64,000 nt of DNA, taken from positions 107,527,910-107,591,909 of the forward strand of contig CM063284.1 in the NCBI GenBank assembly GCA_032173965.1, given 5' to 3'. Shown here piece by piece: positions 52,101-58,613 of the stretch. Made by a program: the position numbers and the translations under genes. This DNA is from Sitta carolinensis. Its lineage: Eukaryota > Chordata > Aves > Passeriformes > Sittidae. The notes beneath the pieces are model-generated. The model worked only from the letters and a program-made list of their open reading frames with translations, was not told where the DNA came from and searched no databases. The first letter of the stretch is position 1. The number at the start of each line of letters is the position of its first letter.

Positions 52101-53559
52101 ATTATAGTCAGTATAGACTGCATGTCATTAATGTCACTTGTTCAATAACCCCTTACTAATCACAGACACCTGGAAACATGCTTCAGTGGAGAGGAGATGT
52201 TTAAATGACTACCTACCACCTGAAGTTTTTCTAAAACAGCCCACTCTTTTCAGATTTGAAAAACAATGTTGTTCTTTTCAGAGCGCTCCCATTAGGTTTA
52301 TTAGCTCCTGGTTGTAACTTCTTTTTTCAGGAGAGTGATAAGTACGTCGTATGTAGTGACACCAGAGCACAACTGAGATTTCTTGAGAAGCTTGATCACC
52401 TAGAAAAGCAGAGAAAAGATGAAGAGGAACGTGAAATGTTGCTTCGAGCTGCCAAGGTAAGACTCTAGAATTCCAAGGAAGTAGTCATGTCCTCTAGATT
52501 GGTGACCATCTTCAGGTTTTTCCTACTTCTTCTTCAAATATAGTGACCATTAACCCCATCACTGAAAATCTATAATGTCTAGGACAATTGAGGCTATACA
52601 GAAAAGGATTTAACTTACATTTTTTAAAAAGTCCACAATAGTTCTTTGAAATGTGGGGGGGGGGGTGGGGGGGGGGGGTGGTGTGTGTGTGAACTCCTCC
52701 TTTGAGTTTATTCCTACTGGTCGAAATGAAGTAAAAATCTATAAATGTCCTTCATGTATTCTTTTTGCCTCTGAAACATTTACTTTGAAATGAAGTAAAA
52801 ATCTATAAATGTCCTTCATGTATCTTTTTTTGCCTCTGAAACGGAAGCCTGGTGAGATCCACTACCCTTGCCAGGTGTATTTGTTTTCTGTAGTCAAGTT
52901 CAGAGGGCTAGCTTTGGAGCTGGCACCACAGCTTCCATGAACCCCTGATGGAGCTGTTCCTAGTACAGTGTAAGTTTCTTCTCTCTTCCCTCCCTCAGGA
53001 AGAGGAGGAAAAAAAAACCTATGACAGTAGATGTTGCTTCATCAGCCGTGACTTGACCATCTTCTCTTGATTCTTTTCTTTTGCTTTTGTTTCAAGCTGA
53101 ATTCTGGAGCTGCTTGGGTAGAAGCCTAATCTTGAGGTGAACGAACTGTGTTGTGCTTGCCTGAATACAATTCCCTTTCTTTCCTATACTTCCTGTCCTT
53201 TTCAAGTGTCTGCTGCAGACATGAACAACATCATGCCTAGACTGGACCTGACTGACAGTGTTAGCATCATTTTCAGCTTAATCTTGCCTCTGGCTAGAGC
53301 AGAGGCAGCCGGCCCAGATGAGGAGGGGTGTGCACGAATGTGCGTGGAGGGGGATGGAAGCGAGTCTGGATTGAGGCATTCACCCCTGGAGCTAAATCTT
53401 TCAATCACCAGAGAAGACTGTCGTTTATTAAATATTTAACGGATAGGATGGTGTTTGGATGCTAGTAATTTCTATTCAATCTTTTTCCTCTTCCTTTGGT
53501 AGAGCCGTTCCAATAAAGAAGATCCAGAGCAACTGCGGTTAAAGCAGAAAGCAAAAGAG
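863..53559 (+). CDS. TAF4B: TAF4B, TFIID subunit 4B, 13 coding exons, 3' end outside window
   Basis: TAF4B is the TAF4 paralogue of the general transcription factor TFIID. It is enriched in ovary and testis and acts in the nucleus, pairing with TAF12 through a histone fold. Thirteen exons with GT-AG junctions join in phase to give about 730 residues. Residues 1-93 are Ala/Pro-rich and end in LQLPANLQLPPG, a TAF4B hallmark before GTVLIRS. About 236-330 is the TAFH/NHR1 domain (starts EMLENVKKCKNF). About 331-568 is a low-complexity linker. About 569-669 is the histone-fold region (DEDDLNDVTSMAGVNL, then LNSDVVNLISHATEERL). About 670-730 is the charged segment (LEKLDHLEKQRKD, then EDPEQLRLKQKAKE). 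TAF4B is preferred over TAF4 because of VKKCKNFLATLIKLA...PEMGQNVK and SRSNKEDPEQLR. The last exon or exons were not found before 64000. Exon 7 carries an apparent one-base frameshift. The identification is from family recall, not a database search. Confidence 0.95.
1143..4069 (+). other. Intron 1, first part
   Basis: This is intronic sequence after the exon 1 donor. GC-rich sequence persists to about 1340, including a GGT/GGC-type simple repeat near 1313-1341. A T-run followed by a 20-base A-run lies around 2061-2090. No conserved exon was recognised. Confidence 0.6.
4070..4349 (+). mobile_element. Probable solo LTR (5' edge uncertain)
   Basis: A TATA-type box (4262-4270, TATATAAAT) is followed about 20 bases later by AATAAA at 4287-4292. 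After that comes a U5-like stretch ending in CTGCGACA at about 4349. This spacing is typical of retroviral LTRs. A direct repeat of CCAACCA(A)...ATGAG units occurs at about 4165-4225. No internal retroviral sequence or clear target-site duplication was found, so the 5' limit and family are uncertain. It is in sense orientation to TAF4B. Confidence 0.45.
4350..10279 (+). other. Intron 1, between the two LTR elements
   Basis: This is AT-rich intronic sequence. It contains a G21 homopolymer at 4625-4645 and short A-runs near 6382 and 8909. The scattered reading frames are short, lack recognisable domains and are best read as chance. No RNA gene was recognised. Confidence 0.6.
4625..4645 (+). repeat. 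Poly-G tract (G21)
   Basis: Twenty-one uninterrupted G lie on the + strand in intron 1. The tract can form G-quadruplex structures in the transcript and is prone to length error in sequencing. Confidence 0.95.
10280..10819 (+). repeat. 5' LTR of the ERV
   Basis: It starts TGTCCTGGGTTGAAGTAT and ends CTAGTACA, with the TG...CA ends expected of an LTR. It pairs with 15853-16382. It holds an internal direct repeat (CTGTTAATGGGCCCATCAG at about 10374 and 10438) and a TATAAG element at 10529-10534. The GTTTAATTTCAAACT stretch lies just before the 3' edge. Confidence 0.92.
10825..10842 (+). promoter_or_regulatory. ERV primer-binding site, tRNA-Lys(1,2)-like
   Basis: TGGCACCCAATGTGAGGC lies five bases after the 5' LTR. 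It matches the tRNA-Lys1,2-type site at 15 of 18 positions. All three differences are transitions and two are G to A. This primer type is used by betaretroviruses and spumaviruses. Confidence 0.7.
10895..11335 (+). CDS. ERV hydrophobic leader ORF (146 aa), possibly a Gag N-terminal extension
   Basis: An open frame begins about 50 bases after the primer-binding site. It has hydrophobic segments near residues 3-18, 24-32, 38-50 and 114-132, suggesting several membrane spans. It keeps three Trp codons and has no internal stop, unlike pol. It ends at TAA 11333-11335. The same frame continues, through another stop at 11432-11434, into the gag-like frame ending at 11821. It may be a separate leader protein or the N-terminus of a Gag precursor. 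I recognise no family. It could also be chance. Confidence 0.4.
   Translation: MVLGLSIWVLYLALYIFPHMGNYLPVILLLLRPGNGMRIALLVYYVYCMITCETMHTIQNIYLILFTYRSLGCSVWDLLNNLSLPLVGRVESGFFWPFRPGTAISENVDFPLDIKDSIVFLLVLLCLFCTACTMLRVRMLGMTHHP
11372..12569 (+). pseudogene. ERV gag-like region, broken
   Basis: One frame runs 11372-11821, with a stop at 11432-11434. It is Lys/Glu-rich at first, then contains a helical stretch around ILTWLLRIWDAAANDIIL. The second part is in another frame, from about 11871, and contains LRELALLKIIFSENERFPKS, with stops at 12327-12329 and 12567-12569. Order and helical character suggest matrix/capsid. No CCHC zinc knuckle is visible. The 3' part is Arg-rich (around RVRELKRET), so nucleic-acid binding may be by basic motifs. 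Broken by at least three stops and one frameshift. The gag assignment rests mainly on position. Confidence 0.65.
12570..12960 (+). pseudogene. ERV protease region, broken
   Basis: It is in the same frame as the second gag part and holds the aspartic-protease signature ALVDTSAQCILMPS, where the usual Asp-Thr/Ser-Gly triad reads D-T-S. It also holds the C-terminal CILGINYL motif. Stops interrupt the frame around 12633 and at 12909-12911. The continuous gag-pro-RT frame (11871-13385) with no intervening shift suggests read-through-type expression in the ancestor. Confidence 0.7.
12961..14368 (+). pseudogene. ERV reverse transcriptase region, broken
   Basis: Motifs in order are SPFNSPIWPVRKSSGEWRLT and VDYCGLNEVTPPLSAAVPDI (palm/fingers), then the catalytic box at 13503-13514. 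That box reads Y-I-D-M, so the second catalytic Asp is lost. After a frame change come the thumb/connection parts (QYSQIVSPLYLVT, GFWSQSYRGSEANYSPTEKE). Stops occur at 13383, 13404, 13425, 13518, 13766, 13979 and 14018, most of them explicable as TGG losing G. The product would be inactive. Confidence 0.85.
14369..14880 (+). pseudogene. ERV RNase H region, broken
   Basis: The recognisable parts are YALFTNSSC (14422-14448), AELKAIQLALDIAEREK, LYLYTDSWIVANAL and NNEQVDRAAK, which carry the four acidic positions of RNase H. The first catalytic Asp reads Asn (AAC, 14437-14439), and the following Gly reads Ser. Stops lie at 14488, 14500, 14650, 14668, 14683 and 14722. Confidence 0.8.
14881..15720 (+). 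pseudogene. ERV integrase region, broken
   Basis: The zinc-binding HHCC module is seen around 14910-15045 (H and H, then CETC). The DDE core starts with QINYITLPQT, where the first catalytic Asp is Asn (15114-15116). The second Asp (ESDNETHF, 15291-15293) and the Glu (NVERCN, 15399-15401) are kept. The C-terminal part has VPVIHMRG and a final LILSENC. Stops lie at 15063, 15105, 15186, 15258, 15354, 15612, 15684 and 15687. The segment is visibly A-rich and G-poor. Confidence 0.82.
15773..15790 (+). repeat. AT/GT simple repeat before the 3' LTR
   Basis: A short (AT)n(GT)n tract lies between the integrase end and the 3' LTR, outside any ERV gene. Confidence 0.8.
15853..16382 (+). repeat. 3' LTR of the ERV
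   Basis: It starts TGTCCTGAGTCGAAGTAT and ends CTTGTACA. It is nearly identical to 10280-10819 apart from about ten substitutions and a few small indels. The preceding sequence (about 15829-15852) is A-rich and only weakly resembles a polypurine tract. Confidence 0.92.
16383..22623 (+). other. Intron 1, last part
   Basis: This is AT-rich intronic sequence from the ERV flank to the exon 2 acceptor. It contains a T-run at about 21909-21923. I recognise no exon, RNA gene or further LTR. The remaining reading frames are short and featureless. Confidence 0.6.
22624..22772 (+). CDS. TAF4B: TAF4B exon 2
   Basis: The acceptor TTTTTTTCAACAG precedes 22624 and the donor CAG|GTAACT follows 22772. The split Gly codon from exon 1 is completed, giving GTVLIRSSNGHLMLVSQQT, which closely resembles TAF4B/TAF4 just after the LQLPPG motif. 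The exon is Gln/Pro/Thr-rich and ends in phase 0 after VRICTVQ. Confidence 0.95.
22773..23503 (+). other. Intron 2
   Basis: It contains a GATGAT trinucleotide repeat at about 22986-23008 and a pyrimidine tract leading to the exon 3 acceptor. Nothing else was recognised. Confidence 0.65.
23504..23611 (+). CDS. TAF4B: TAF4B exon 3
   Basis: The acceptor is TTTTTTCAAAG and the donor CAG|GTACTT. There are 36 codons in phase 0, beginning NSGTQLVKKIAAVPVKTL, which match the TAF4B segment with QLIKKVAV. The linker is Val/Thr/Gln-rich. Confidence 0.93.
23612..27762 (+). other. Intron 3
   Basis: About 4.2 kb of AT-rich sequence. A perfect 10-bp inverted repeat with a 3-base loop lies at 25264-25286. 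The reading frames around 26107-26588 and 24261-24650 show no domain and are probably chance. Confidence 0.6.
25264..25286. repeat. Short perfect hairpin
   Basis: GAGGGGCTTC and its exact complement GAAGCCCCTC are separated by CTT. The stem is short, has no terminator context and no known function. Confidence 0.7.
27763..27930 (+). CDS. TAF4B: TAF4B exon 4
   Basis: The acceptor TTTTTCTCTTCAG and the donor ACA|GTAAGG bound 56 codons in phase 0. The product is low complexity (Ala, Val, Thr, Pro), containing VTTVTAVKPLSTGTPVK, and ends in SPST directly before the TAFH domain. The next intron is only 105 bp (27931-28035). Confidence 0.92.
28036..28158 (+). CDS. TAF4B: TAF4B exon 5 (TAFH domain, first part)
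   Basis: The acceptor is CCACACTAG and the donor CTG|GTGAGA. The 41 codons in phase 0 start EMLENVKKCKNFLATLIKLA, the N-terminal helices of TAFH/NHR1. In TAF4 proteins this domain binds short hydrophobic motifs of transcription factors and co-regulators. This is one of the most conserved stretches in the gene. Confidence 0.97.
28159..30201 (+). other. Intron 5
   Basis: Two kilobases of AT-rich intronic sequence with short T-runs. Nothing was recognised. Confidence 0.6.
30202..30291 (+). CDS. TAF4B: TAF4B exon 6 (TAFH domain, second part)
   Basis: The acceptor TTTTCCTCTTAG and the donor AAG|GTAAGT bound 30 codons in phase 0. They contain KIEPEEFTKKLYIELKSSPQ and PYLVPFLK, near-identical to vertebrate TAF4B TAFH. 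Confidence 0.97.
30292..33438 (+). other. Intron 6
   Basis: This intron contains a CR1 3' end at about 31262-31513. The rest is unremarkable AT-rich sequence. Confidence 0.6.
31262..31513 (+). mobile_element. CR1 LINE 3' fragment, + orientation
   Basis: It shows the CR1 tail landmarks in order: GATGTTAGAAAGAA, GGGAGGTGGTGCAGTCACCA, TCCCTGGAGGTATTTAA, GTGTTAGGCTGATG, TTTGGACTTGATGATCTTAA, CCAACCTTGATGATTCTGTG. CR1 is the dominant LINE of birds and reptiles. The copy is 5'-truncated and diverged, hence old. Confidence 0.9.
33439..33983 (+). CDS. TAF4B: TAF4B exon 7 with apparent one-base frameshift
   Basis: The exon runs from acceptor TTTTCTTTTAG to donor CTG|GTAAGA. It begins KSMLALRQLMPDPQSFIQQC, the end of TAFH. 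It then has a long Ala/Pro/Thr/Val linker encoded by GC-rich sequence. The opening frame stops at TGA 33886-33888, but the conserved end (PVTPISIKISQPSP, then VVKVKQL) lies in the next frame. The exon is 545 nt, one short of the 546 required by the flanking phases. The probable site is the CCC run at 33872-33874. An assembly or consensus error is likelier than a real null allele, since all other exons are intact. Confidence 0.88.
33984..39028 (+). other. Intron 7
   Basis: About 5 kb of AT-rich sequence. No exon or dated repeat was recognised. The frames at 35891-36350 are overlapping and featureless. Confidence 0.6.
39029..39164 (+). CDS. TAF4B: TAF4B exon 8
   Basis: The acceptor is CACTTCCAG and the donor CAG|GTAAAG. 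Following phase 0 it gives VVQQPSGTIVKQVSTLPQPS and later VQTNQFPA, matching the TAF4B stretch around VVQQPSG and SQFPPAS. It leaves one base for the next codon. Confidence 0.95.
39165..39768 (+). other. Intron 8
   Basis: About 600 bases of intron with no recognised element. Confidence 0.65.
39769..39874 (+). CDS. TAF4B: TAF4B exon 9
   Basis: The acceptor TTTTGTTTCAG and the donor CAG|GTAAAA bound this exon. It completes a split Asp codon and gives SILRQISLPRNKILSLQASP, very close to the TAF4B SILKQITLPGNKILSLQASP. It ends with two bases (AG) of the Arg codon completed in exon 10. Confidence 0.96.
39875..44896 (+). other. Intron 9
   Basis: About 5 kb of AT-rich sequence. It contains a G16 run at 43830-43845. 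The start of exon 10 is preceded by a good pyrimidine tract. Nothing else was recognised. Confidence 0.6.
43830..43845 (+). repeat. Poly-G tract (G16)
   Basis: A G homopolymer lies in intron 9, followed by TGGGTG. It is potentially quadruplex-forming. Confidence 0.95.
44897..45066 (+). CDS. TAF4B: TAF4B exon 10 (start of histone-fold region)
   Basis: The acceptor is TCTTTTGCAG and the donor ATAG|GTGAGA. It encodes DEDDLNDVTSMAGVNLSEEN, then ACILAANSELIGTVIRSC, the conserved start of the TAF4 C-terminal region that forms the histone-fold dimer with TAF12. It ends with one base of a Gly codon. Confidence 0.97.
45067..47741 (+). other. Intron 10
   Basis: This intron is AT-rich, with an AAT repeat at about 46346-46367 and a sharply delimited GC-rich block at about 46915-47310. 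If it were retained, exon 10 would read on for about 27 codons into the block after 45067 and then reach a stop; this read-through has no family support. Confidence 0.6.
46915..47310. other. Isolated GC-rich, CpG-containing block in intron 10
   Basis: About 400 bases rich in CpG (for example GACGCGGCGCGGCAGCCCG near 47139) stand out between AT-rich flanks. The block is followed by AATAAA at 47319-47324. Reading frames stay open on both strands here, as expected from composition alone. It may be an internal CpG island, an unannotated exon or a GC-rich insertion. No product is recognised. Confidence 0.5.
47742..47872 (+). CDS. TAF4B: TAF4B exon 11 (histone-fold region, second part)
   Basis: The acceptor is CTTCCACAG and the donor AAG|GTAAAG. 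It finishes the split Gly and gives KRHDIMELNSDVVNLISHAT, then EERLRGLLEKLTVIARHR, as in TAF4B. It ends in phase 0 at THK. Confidence 0.97.
47873..52330 (+). other. Intron 11
   Basis: About 4.5 kb of AT-rich sequence. An A-run with interruptions lies near 51220-51251. No exon or repeat family was recognised. Confidence 0.6.
52331..52456 (+). CDS. TAF4B: TAF4B exon 12
   Basis: The acceptor CTTTTTTCAG and the donor AAG|GTAAGA bound 42 codons. They encode YVVCSDTRAQLRFLEKLDHL and EKQRKDEEEREMLLRAAK, a charged helical segment conserved in TAF4 and TAF4B that is part of the TFIID core contacts. Confidence 0.97.
52655..52690 (+). repeat. G-run and GT microsatellite
   Basis: Two long G runs separated by T are followed by (GT)n. 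The tract is quadruplex-prone and length-unstable. Confidence 0.92.
52723..52842 (+). repeat. Tandem duplication, two copies, period 64
   Basis: The stretch from GAAATGAAGTAAAAATCTAT to GCCTCTGAAAC occurs at 52723-52777 and again at 52787-52842. It is nearly identical, differing by T-run length. This points to a recent local duplication. Confidence 0.9.
53503..53559 (+). CDS. TAF4B: TAF4B exon 13 (last exon seen)
   Basis: A 57-nt exon lies between acceptor TTCCTTTGGTAG and donor GAG|GTAGGA. It encodes SRSNKEDPEQLRLKQKAKE, nearly invariant in TAF4B. In other vertebrates a further segment follows, ending in the basic GPRKKR motif. I did not find it in 53560-64000, so the remaining exon or exons lie downstream. 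Confidence 0.96.
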
Positions 53560-55169
53560 GTAGGACTTTCCAGTTACCATGCTTGCCTTTGTGTGTTGAG
53601 AGAAGGTTGGCAGCCCTGTCCTGGCAATTAGGTCAGGGTTTATTTTGCTGCTGCATACCATTTGCAGAGGCCTTGGGGAAGGACAGGAACTGCCACAGGC
53701 AAGGGCAGTGCTTCAAATGAGGTCAATGAATTATGAGCTCTCTTTTTTTAACATTTTATTTTTGCAGTTTCAGTCCTGTCTCGAAACAGTCTTTTGTAAG
53801 CTGCAGAAGTACACTTGGTAGGAATATAATGTGGGATTAGAAAAAAAAAAAAAAAAGAAACTTTGAGATTTAGCATCTGTGACTGTACAATAGGCTACAT
53901 TTTTCCAGGGTAATTGTTCGTTTTGTAAATCTGATACTGCTTATAATTCTTTGGCTGGGAGGCGGTACTGGGATTTAGTTTTAAATGGAAAACGCCTCTG
54001 GCTTTTAATTTTCTGGGCCCAGCAGTTTTCTGTTCTGGAATGGAGCCCTTGTTTCACACAGTTCATGTTTAGCTGCAGGGGTTTTAGTTTATAGCTTAGA
54101 CTGGTTAAGCTTTTACTCCCAGAGGCCTCTGCATAGCAACTGTAGAAATCAACAAATAAGTTCATTTATGTCTGTAGCCTCCTCTCAGTAGCTGACTTTT
54201 TACATTTCCCAATATCCATTTCCTGACTTTTCTAGCCTGAGAGAAAAAAGCTCCACTAATTGGAGCTTATTTTAATTGAGCCTTAATATTGGATCTCACT
54301 GGAGTTGCCCCCAGAGCTACTGGGAACAGAATGAAATGAAAGTACCTAAGGTTGAAGATGTGTGTGCGTGTGTATGTGTGTGTGAAATTTTTCACTTGAC
54401 CTACAGATTCTTGTCCCTGCTGAATAAATCATCAAGCCTGTTCACATTTCTGATTAAGGATCTGACAGCAGACGATAATAAAGACAATTGAGGTGTGAGA
54501 CGTGTGATACAGAGCTGAAGAAATTGGTTTCTATAGTTACTTGACTGATTTCATGCAATTTTTAAGGATCTTTGTGCTAAATGAGAGTGATTTTCTGAGC
54601 AACCTTTTTCCTTAACTGTGCCTCTTGAACTATGAAATTTGTTGTTGCTTAACATTGCTGCACTTGGCTCCTAGGTGCCAGCAGCAGTAGCAGCAGGTTA
54701 TTTATGAATGCTTTAAAGGCCCTTATTGTTTGGATTAATGTAGGGGCCCAGGCAAAACAAATGGAAATCCAGTAAAATAGTATTTGAATCGATGCTCTGG
54801 ATTTGCACTATAGTAGGCGAAATTTGTAAAATGAGAGAGAAGGAACTTGCGTTACTATCTATCTTTTAATTATTTGTTTCTTCTTACAATGCTTTCTTCA
54901 TTCCTACAATCTCTGAGTACAAAGTTGCCCTAAAGCTCTTCCCCTTTTGCCTCTAGTGCCACCAGGATCAACAATCAGTGGGTGATGCTAATCTGTCTTG
55001 TTTTGTAGGTGACTTTACCTCTGCATCATCTGATCATCTCTAGATGTACTTCCTTTTAATAAAGACTGCAAAGTAATTCATTTATGCAGCTTCTTTTCTC
55101 TTGTTTTCTCAACAATAATGTGTAAGATCATGAAAAATATTCTGTGGTTTGCATATTTAGAACACAAGA

Positions 55170-55712
55170 TTAGGTTAGTTCCACTGATTTTTTCATGAGC
55201 TCTTTTTTAAAAAAAGTGGCATAGTGGTGTACAAAAAAAAAAGGAGCCAACAGAGTAGAGAAGGCATCTAAGTTTAGTGCTCGGTGTTTTAATATGTCTT
55301 GAGTTCCCTCCTTCAGTGCATTCATATTGTGCCAGTCTAACACAACCTGCATGACTCTTTGTCCTGTGTGTTTCTCCATGTTGTGCTGCCCCAGAGTGAG
55401 TCTCCCAGCTGCTCCACCAAAAGAAGAGGAGGCAGATGTACCTCTTGGGGCAACACAGATCTTTGTGTTGGTATTCACTTGCCCTCTGTCCTGCTGCTTT
55501 GTTCTCCGGAGAATGAGGCAGCCAGAAGCTTCTCCAAGCTTCACATGGAGAATGGGGACACCCACCTTCTGTGCCAGTGGTGCTTTTTCATCTGAGACCA
55601 TCTCAAGATTGAGTGGAAGTGAGAGAAAATGCAGCTGGAAAAAATTAGCACTGTATTGACAGTTTTGGGAAAACTGGTCAGAACACATTTGCATTGAAAA
55701 AAATGCAAGCAT
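55170..55712 (-). other. Unassigned 180-codon open frame
   Basis: This is the longest minus-strand frame in the gene-poor 3' part. The opposite strand also holds a 110-codon frame at 55327-55659. I recognise no domain on either strand, and no splice or promoter signals support a gene. Openness on both strands fits a slightly GC-richer insert or chance. Confidence 0.2.
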
Positions 55713-56889
55713 GAATCGGACTAGAATAAGAGCAAAATAAAAATCAACAAATATCCCAAGACTAAAACTGGTAACACAGAAGCATGGTGTACAGTGGGAT
55801 GAAGGCTTGAAATTACTTATTCTTGTCTGTCTGTCTTGTCATATTGTGGTCATAGTCTGCTCCTAAGGAACCAAACTTGGAAACTTTGCTACCTCTGTCA
55901 GCTGGAATCAGATCCTTTCTGGGTCACTCCATTCAAGTATCTGCTGGAAAGCCTGATCTGATTGTCTGCTTATAGTTCTCTAAGAATTAATATGGACCTG
56001 TCTTCCTCAAAGCTGTCTTTTATATGTTGATGGTGACCCCCTGGTAGAAGGGAGAGGGTGTGGAGTAATGGCACTGTAGCATGTTCTAAAGCAAAGTTTC
56101 CCAAAATGCAGGGTGTATATCCTGACAATGAATAGTTATAAATCCAGGATGTGCTGTCATCCAGTAGCTGGAAGCAATATCTTGACATTGCTGGAAGTAC
56201 ATCCAGAGACTCTGCAGTGGATTCTTTTATCCAAAAGACTATACATAATTGCTGTGACCTTTTCATCCCTTCTTGCATGACCTATTGCCTCAGACTTCCC
56301 CTATGCTAAGTCATTTACTTTCCTATATTCTTAGCCTATATAGCTTGCCATGAATTGTCTATTTCCCTCTTTCACCTGTTTCAGCAGATTTTAATACCTA
56401 TGGAAAGTGCACATTCCTTCTGAGACAGCTGCAAGGCTTGCCCCAAGCTGCTGCATTGTGCACTCAAGAATTTTGTCCCTGCTCTCCTCATGGACCTCTT
56501 TGTGCAGTGGTGTTCCTGCAGTCTGGGTAAATTACCCCTGTTTTTCATTCTGTCTTATCTGCCTCTTCAAACTGAGAGGATGCTGCCCTCTCATTGTCCC
56601 TGATGTTTGCACTATTAAACCATAACTTTTTTTAGGTGGTATCTGCTGTTTCCTGTTCTACTTTCTACAGTGCTTCCAGTTACAAAGAAAATGTTCAGTC
56701 AGTATGATTCTTATTGCTGTGTTTATCTGTGGCTTTGTCCCCTTTTCTGAAATGAGCTCTCCTAAATTGAGTAGGTGTAGGATACTATCAAATGTGCAAG
56801 CCAGCATTATGAACAGTGCATCCCAGAAGACCTGTAAAAATTTCAGTATTAAACAGTGTGTACTATAATTCTAAATATAAACTCTGATC

Positions 56890-57110
56890 CCTTAGAATCA
56901 TTTAGGTTGGAAAAAATCTCGAAGATTATTGAGCCCAACTGTTAACCCAGCACTGCCAAGTCTTAGACCATCACTAAACCATGTCCCTAAGTGCCACATC
57001 TAAATATTTTTAAAATCCCTCCAAGGATGGCAACTCAGCTACTTCTTAGGACAGCCTGTTGAAATGCTTGACAACCTTTTTGGTGAAGGAATTTTTCCCA
57101 ATTTCTTTTT
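56890..57110 (-). mobile_element. CR1 LINE fragment, minus orientation
   Basis: Read on the + strand it shows the reverse-complement CR1 landmarks: AGAATCATTTAGGTTGGAAA, AACCCAGCACTGCCAAGTC, CACTAAACCATGTCCCTAAG, TGCCACATCTAAATATTTTT, CCTCCAAGGATGGCAACTC, AATGCTTGACAACCTTTTTG. It is diverged and 5'-truncated. Confidence 0.92.
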
Positions 57111-58149
57111 ACTTCTGTCCATCCCCTTCAAAAGTGACTGTGCTTTTCCAGTACAGCTTCAGGAATCTTTAGGCTGAGCCAGGGCAAATCTTTCAGAATG
57201 TATCTGGGCAAGATACCTGCTTGGGGTTGAGCAGGTGAACAAGTATTTTACTGAGAGCATCTTTGCTTATTTCCATAGGAGCCACCTTTATCCCTGCTCT
57301 TACCTTGTGTCACCTTGCAGCATCTGTCAGTGCACGGAGGGGAGCAGCTGCATCTTGAGCTAGGGGAAGGAGTGTGTGGAGCAAGCACCTGATGGACAGC
57401 AGATTTGCCTGCTCCATTCCTTGCTCTCTCAGCAGCTCTCTTCACTTGTGACTTGCACAGATCTTCCCACTCCCTTGTTCCTACCTGCTTGTGCATTTTT
57501 TGACACAGATACAAGATGACAGTAGATGAGATGCTGAGAAAATTCGATACCTTTAGTATCAACTGACTGGGAAGAAAATGGCAAACCCTAGGGTTTTTGT
57601 AGAGACAAAACAACCCCTACAGAAAACATCAAACAAAGAGCCAGCATGATTCCAGTGTGTTCTGGGTCTTACATAGTAGTGACTGAATTTTAGTTGTTCT
57701 GTAGTATCTTTTCAGCAGTGGCCATTTTTTTTTTTTTTCCTGTTTCATATAACCTTTTAACTCCCTTATTTCCTCTCACATTCTCGGGTAACAAGTTACT
57801 GTAACTTGATTCTTTGCTGCTTGCCCTACTGCCTCCAACTCACATTTTCAAGCTGTTTGTTTTTCCTCTTGTGCTACTTCTCTATCTAGTCTTCTGGACC
57901 CAATGGTTCAAGTTATTTAAGACCACTCTTGTGGCAGGGCAGAAGTTAACCAGAACCTCTCAAAAAAGCAAGTACAGCATGCTGCAAGCAAAACAAGATC
58001 TCATTGTGATCAATTGGCTTTTTTTATGAGCCTTCAGTGACATCCTGAGAGCTTCTGCTTAATTACCTGATTTATATTGTCTTTATTGTTCTGTAGTATT
58101 TCTTACCTACTTCTGCATGTTTTGAAAAACAAAAAACCAAAACATGATA

Positions 58150-58613
58150 ATCAAAGAGACATAAATTTTATTAGCTGCAGTGTAGCCTTACAAATTACAA
58201 AGGGCAAACATCACAGATTTGGTGTGTTACAAGTCTTCTAGGAAGTCAGGAATAGAAATTCCATGATGCGTTAGATTACTGGGCAAGCCATAAAAGCAAA
58301 CTGGATGCCTGTTTGTGGCACTCATATTGGTGTTTTGAAGGAATGTAAGAAAAGAGCAGCTGAAACACTGCATCGAATACCCTAAAACCATCTGGCTGAA
58401 AGATGGTAACAAACTACCTTTAGTGAAAAACAGCCCCTCCACAAAACTCCATTAAGCATGCTCTTGGATTTGCAAATAGCCTTTTCACAGTTTGTCTCAG
58501 AGACAGAGAATGGACATATAACCGGTTTTAAGTATGGCCTTAGATTAGAAATTTGCTAATAAAGAAACTTTAGGTCTGAAAATACAAAAAAAAAAAAAAA
58601 AAAAAAAAAAAAA
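58150..58613 (+). pseudogene. PolyA-tailed retrocopy-like insertion, parent unknown
   Basis: AATAAA at 58558-58563 is followed 23 bases later by an A28 tail at 58586-58613, the 3' end of a processed transcript. After the tail comes GATAATGAAG. A similar GATAATCAAAG lies at about 58146, compatible with an imperfect target-site duplication. The body has an interrupted reading frame on the + strand with protein-like runs (for example TGQAIKANWMPVCGTH) and a 71-codon open frame on the minus strand. I do not recognise the source gene. Confidence 0.45.

Larger units (their letters stand above)
52457..53502 (+). other. Intron 12
   Basis: This intron contains a G-rich/GT repeat (52655-52690) and a 64-base-period tandem duplication (52723-52842). 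An open frame at 53137-53439 follows a strong pyrimidine-rich stretch. It has no recognised domain. Confidence 0.6.

Noticed and set aside
57720..57740. Minus-strand retrocopies at T-runs (also about 21909 and 60608)
   Set aside because: No TTTATT at the expected distance beyond the T-run, so they are plain homopolymers.
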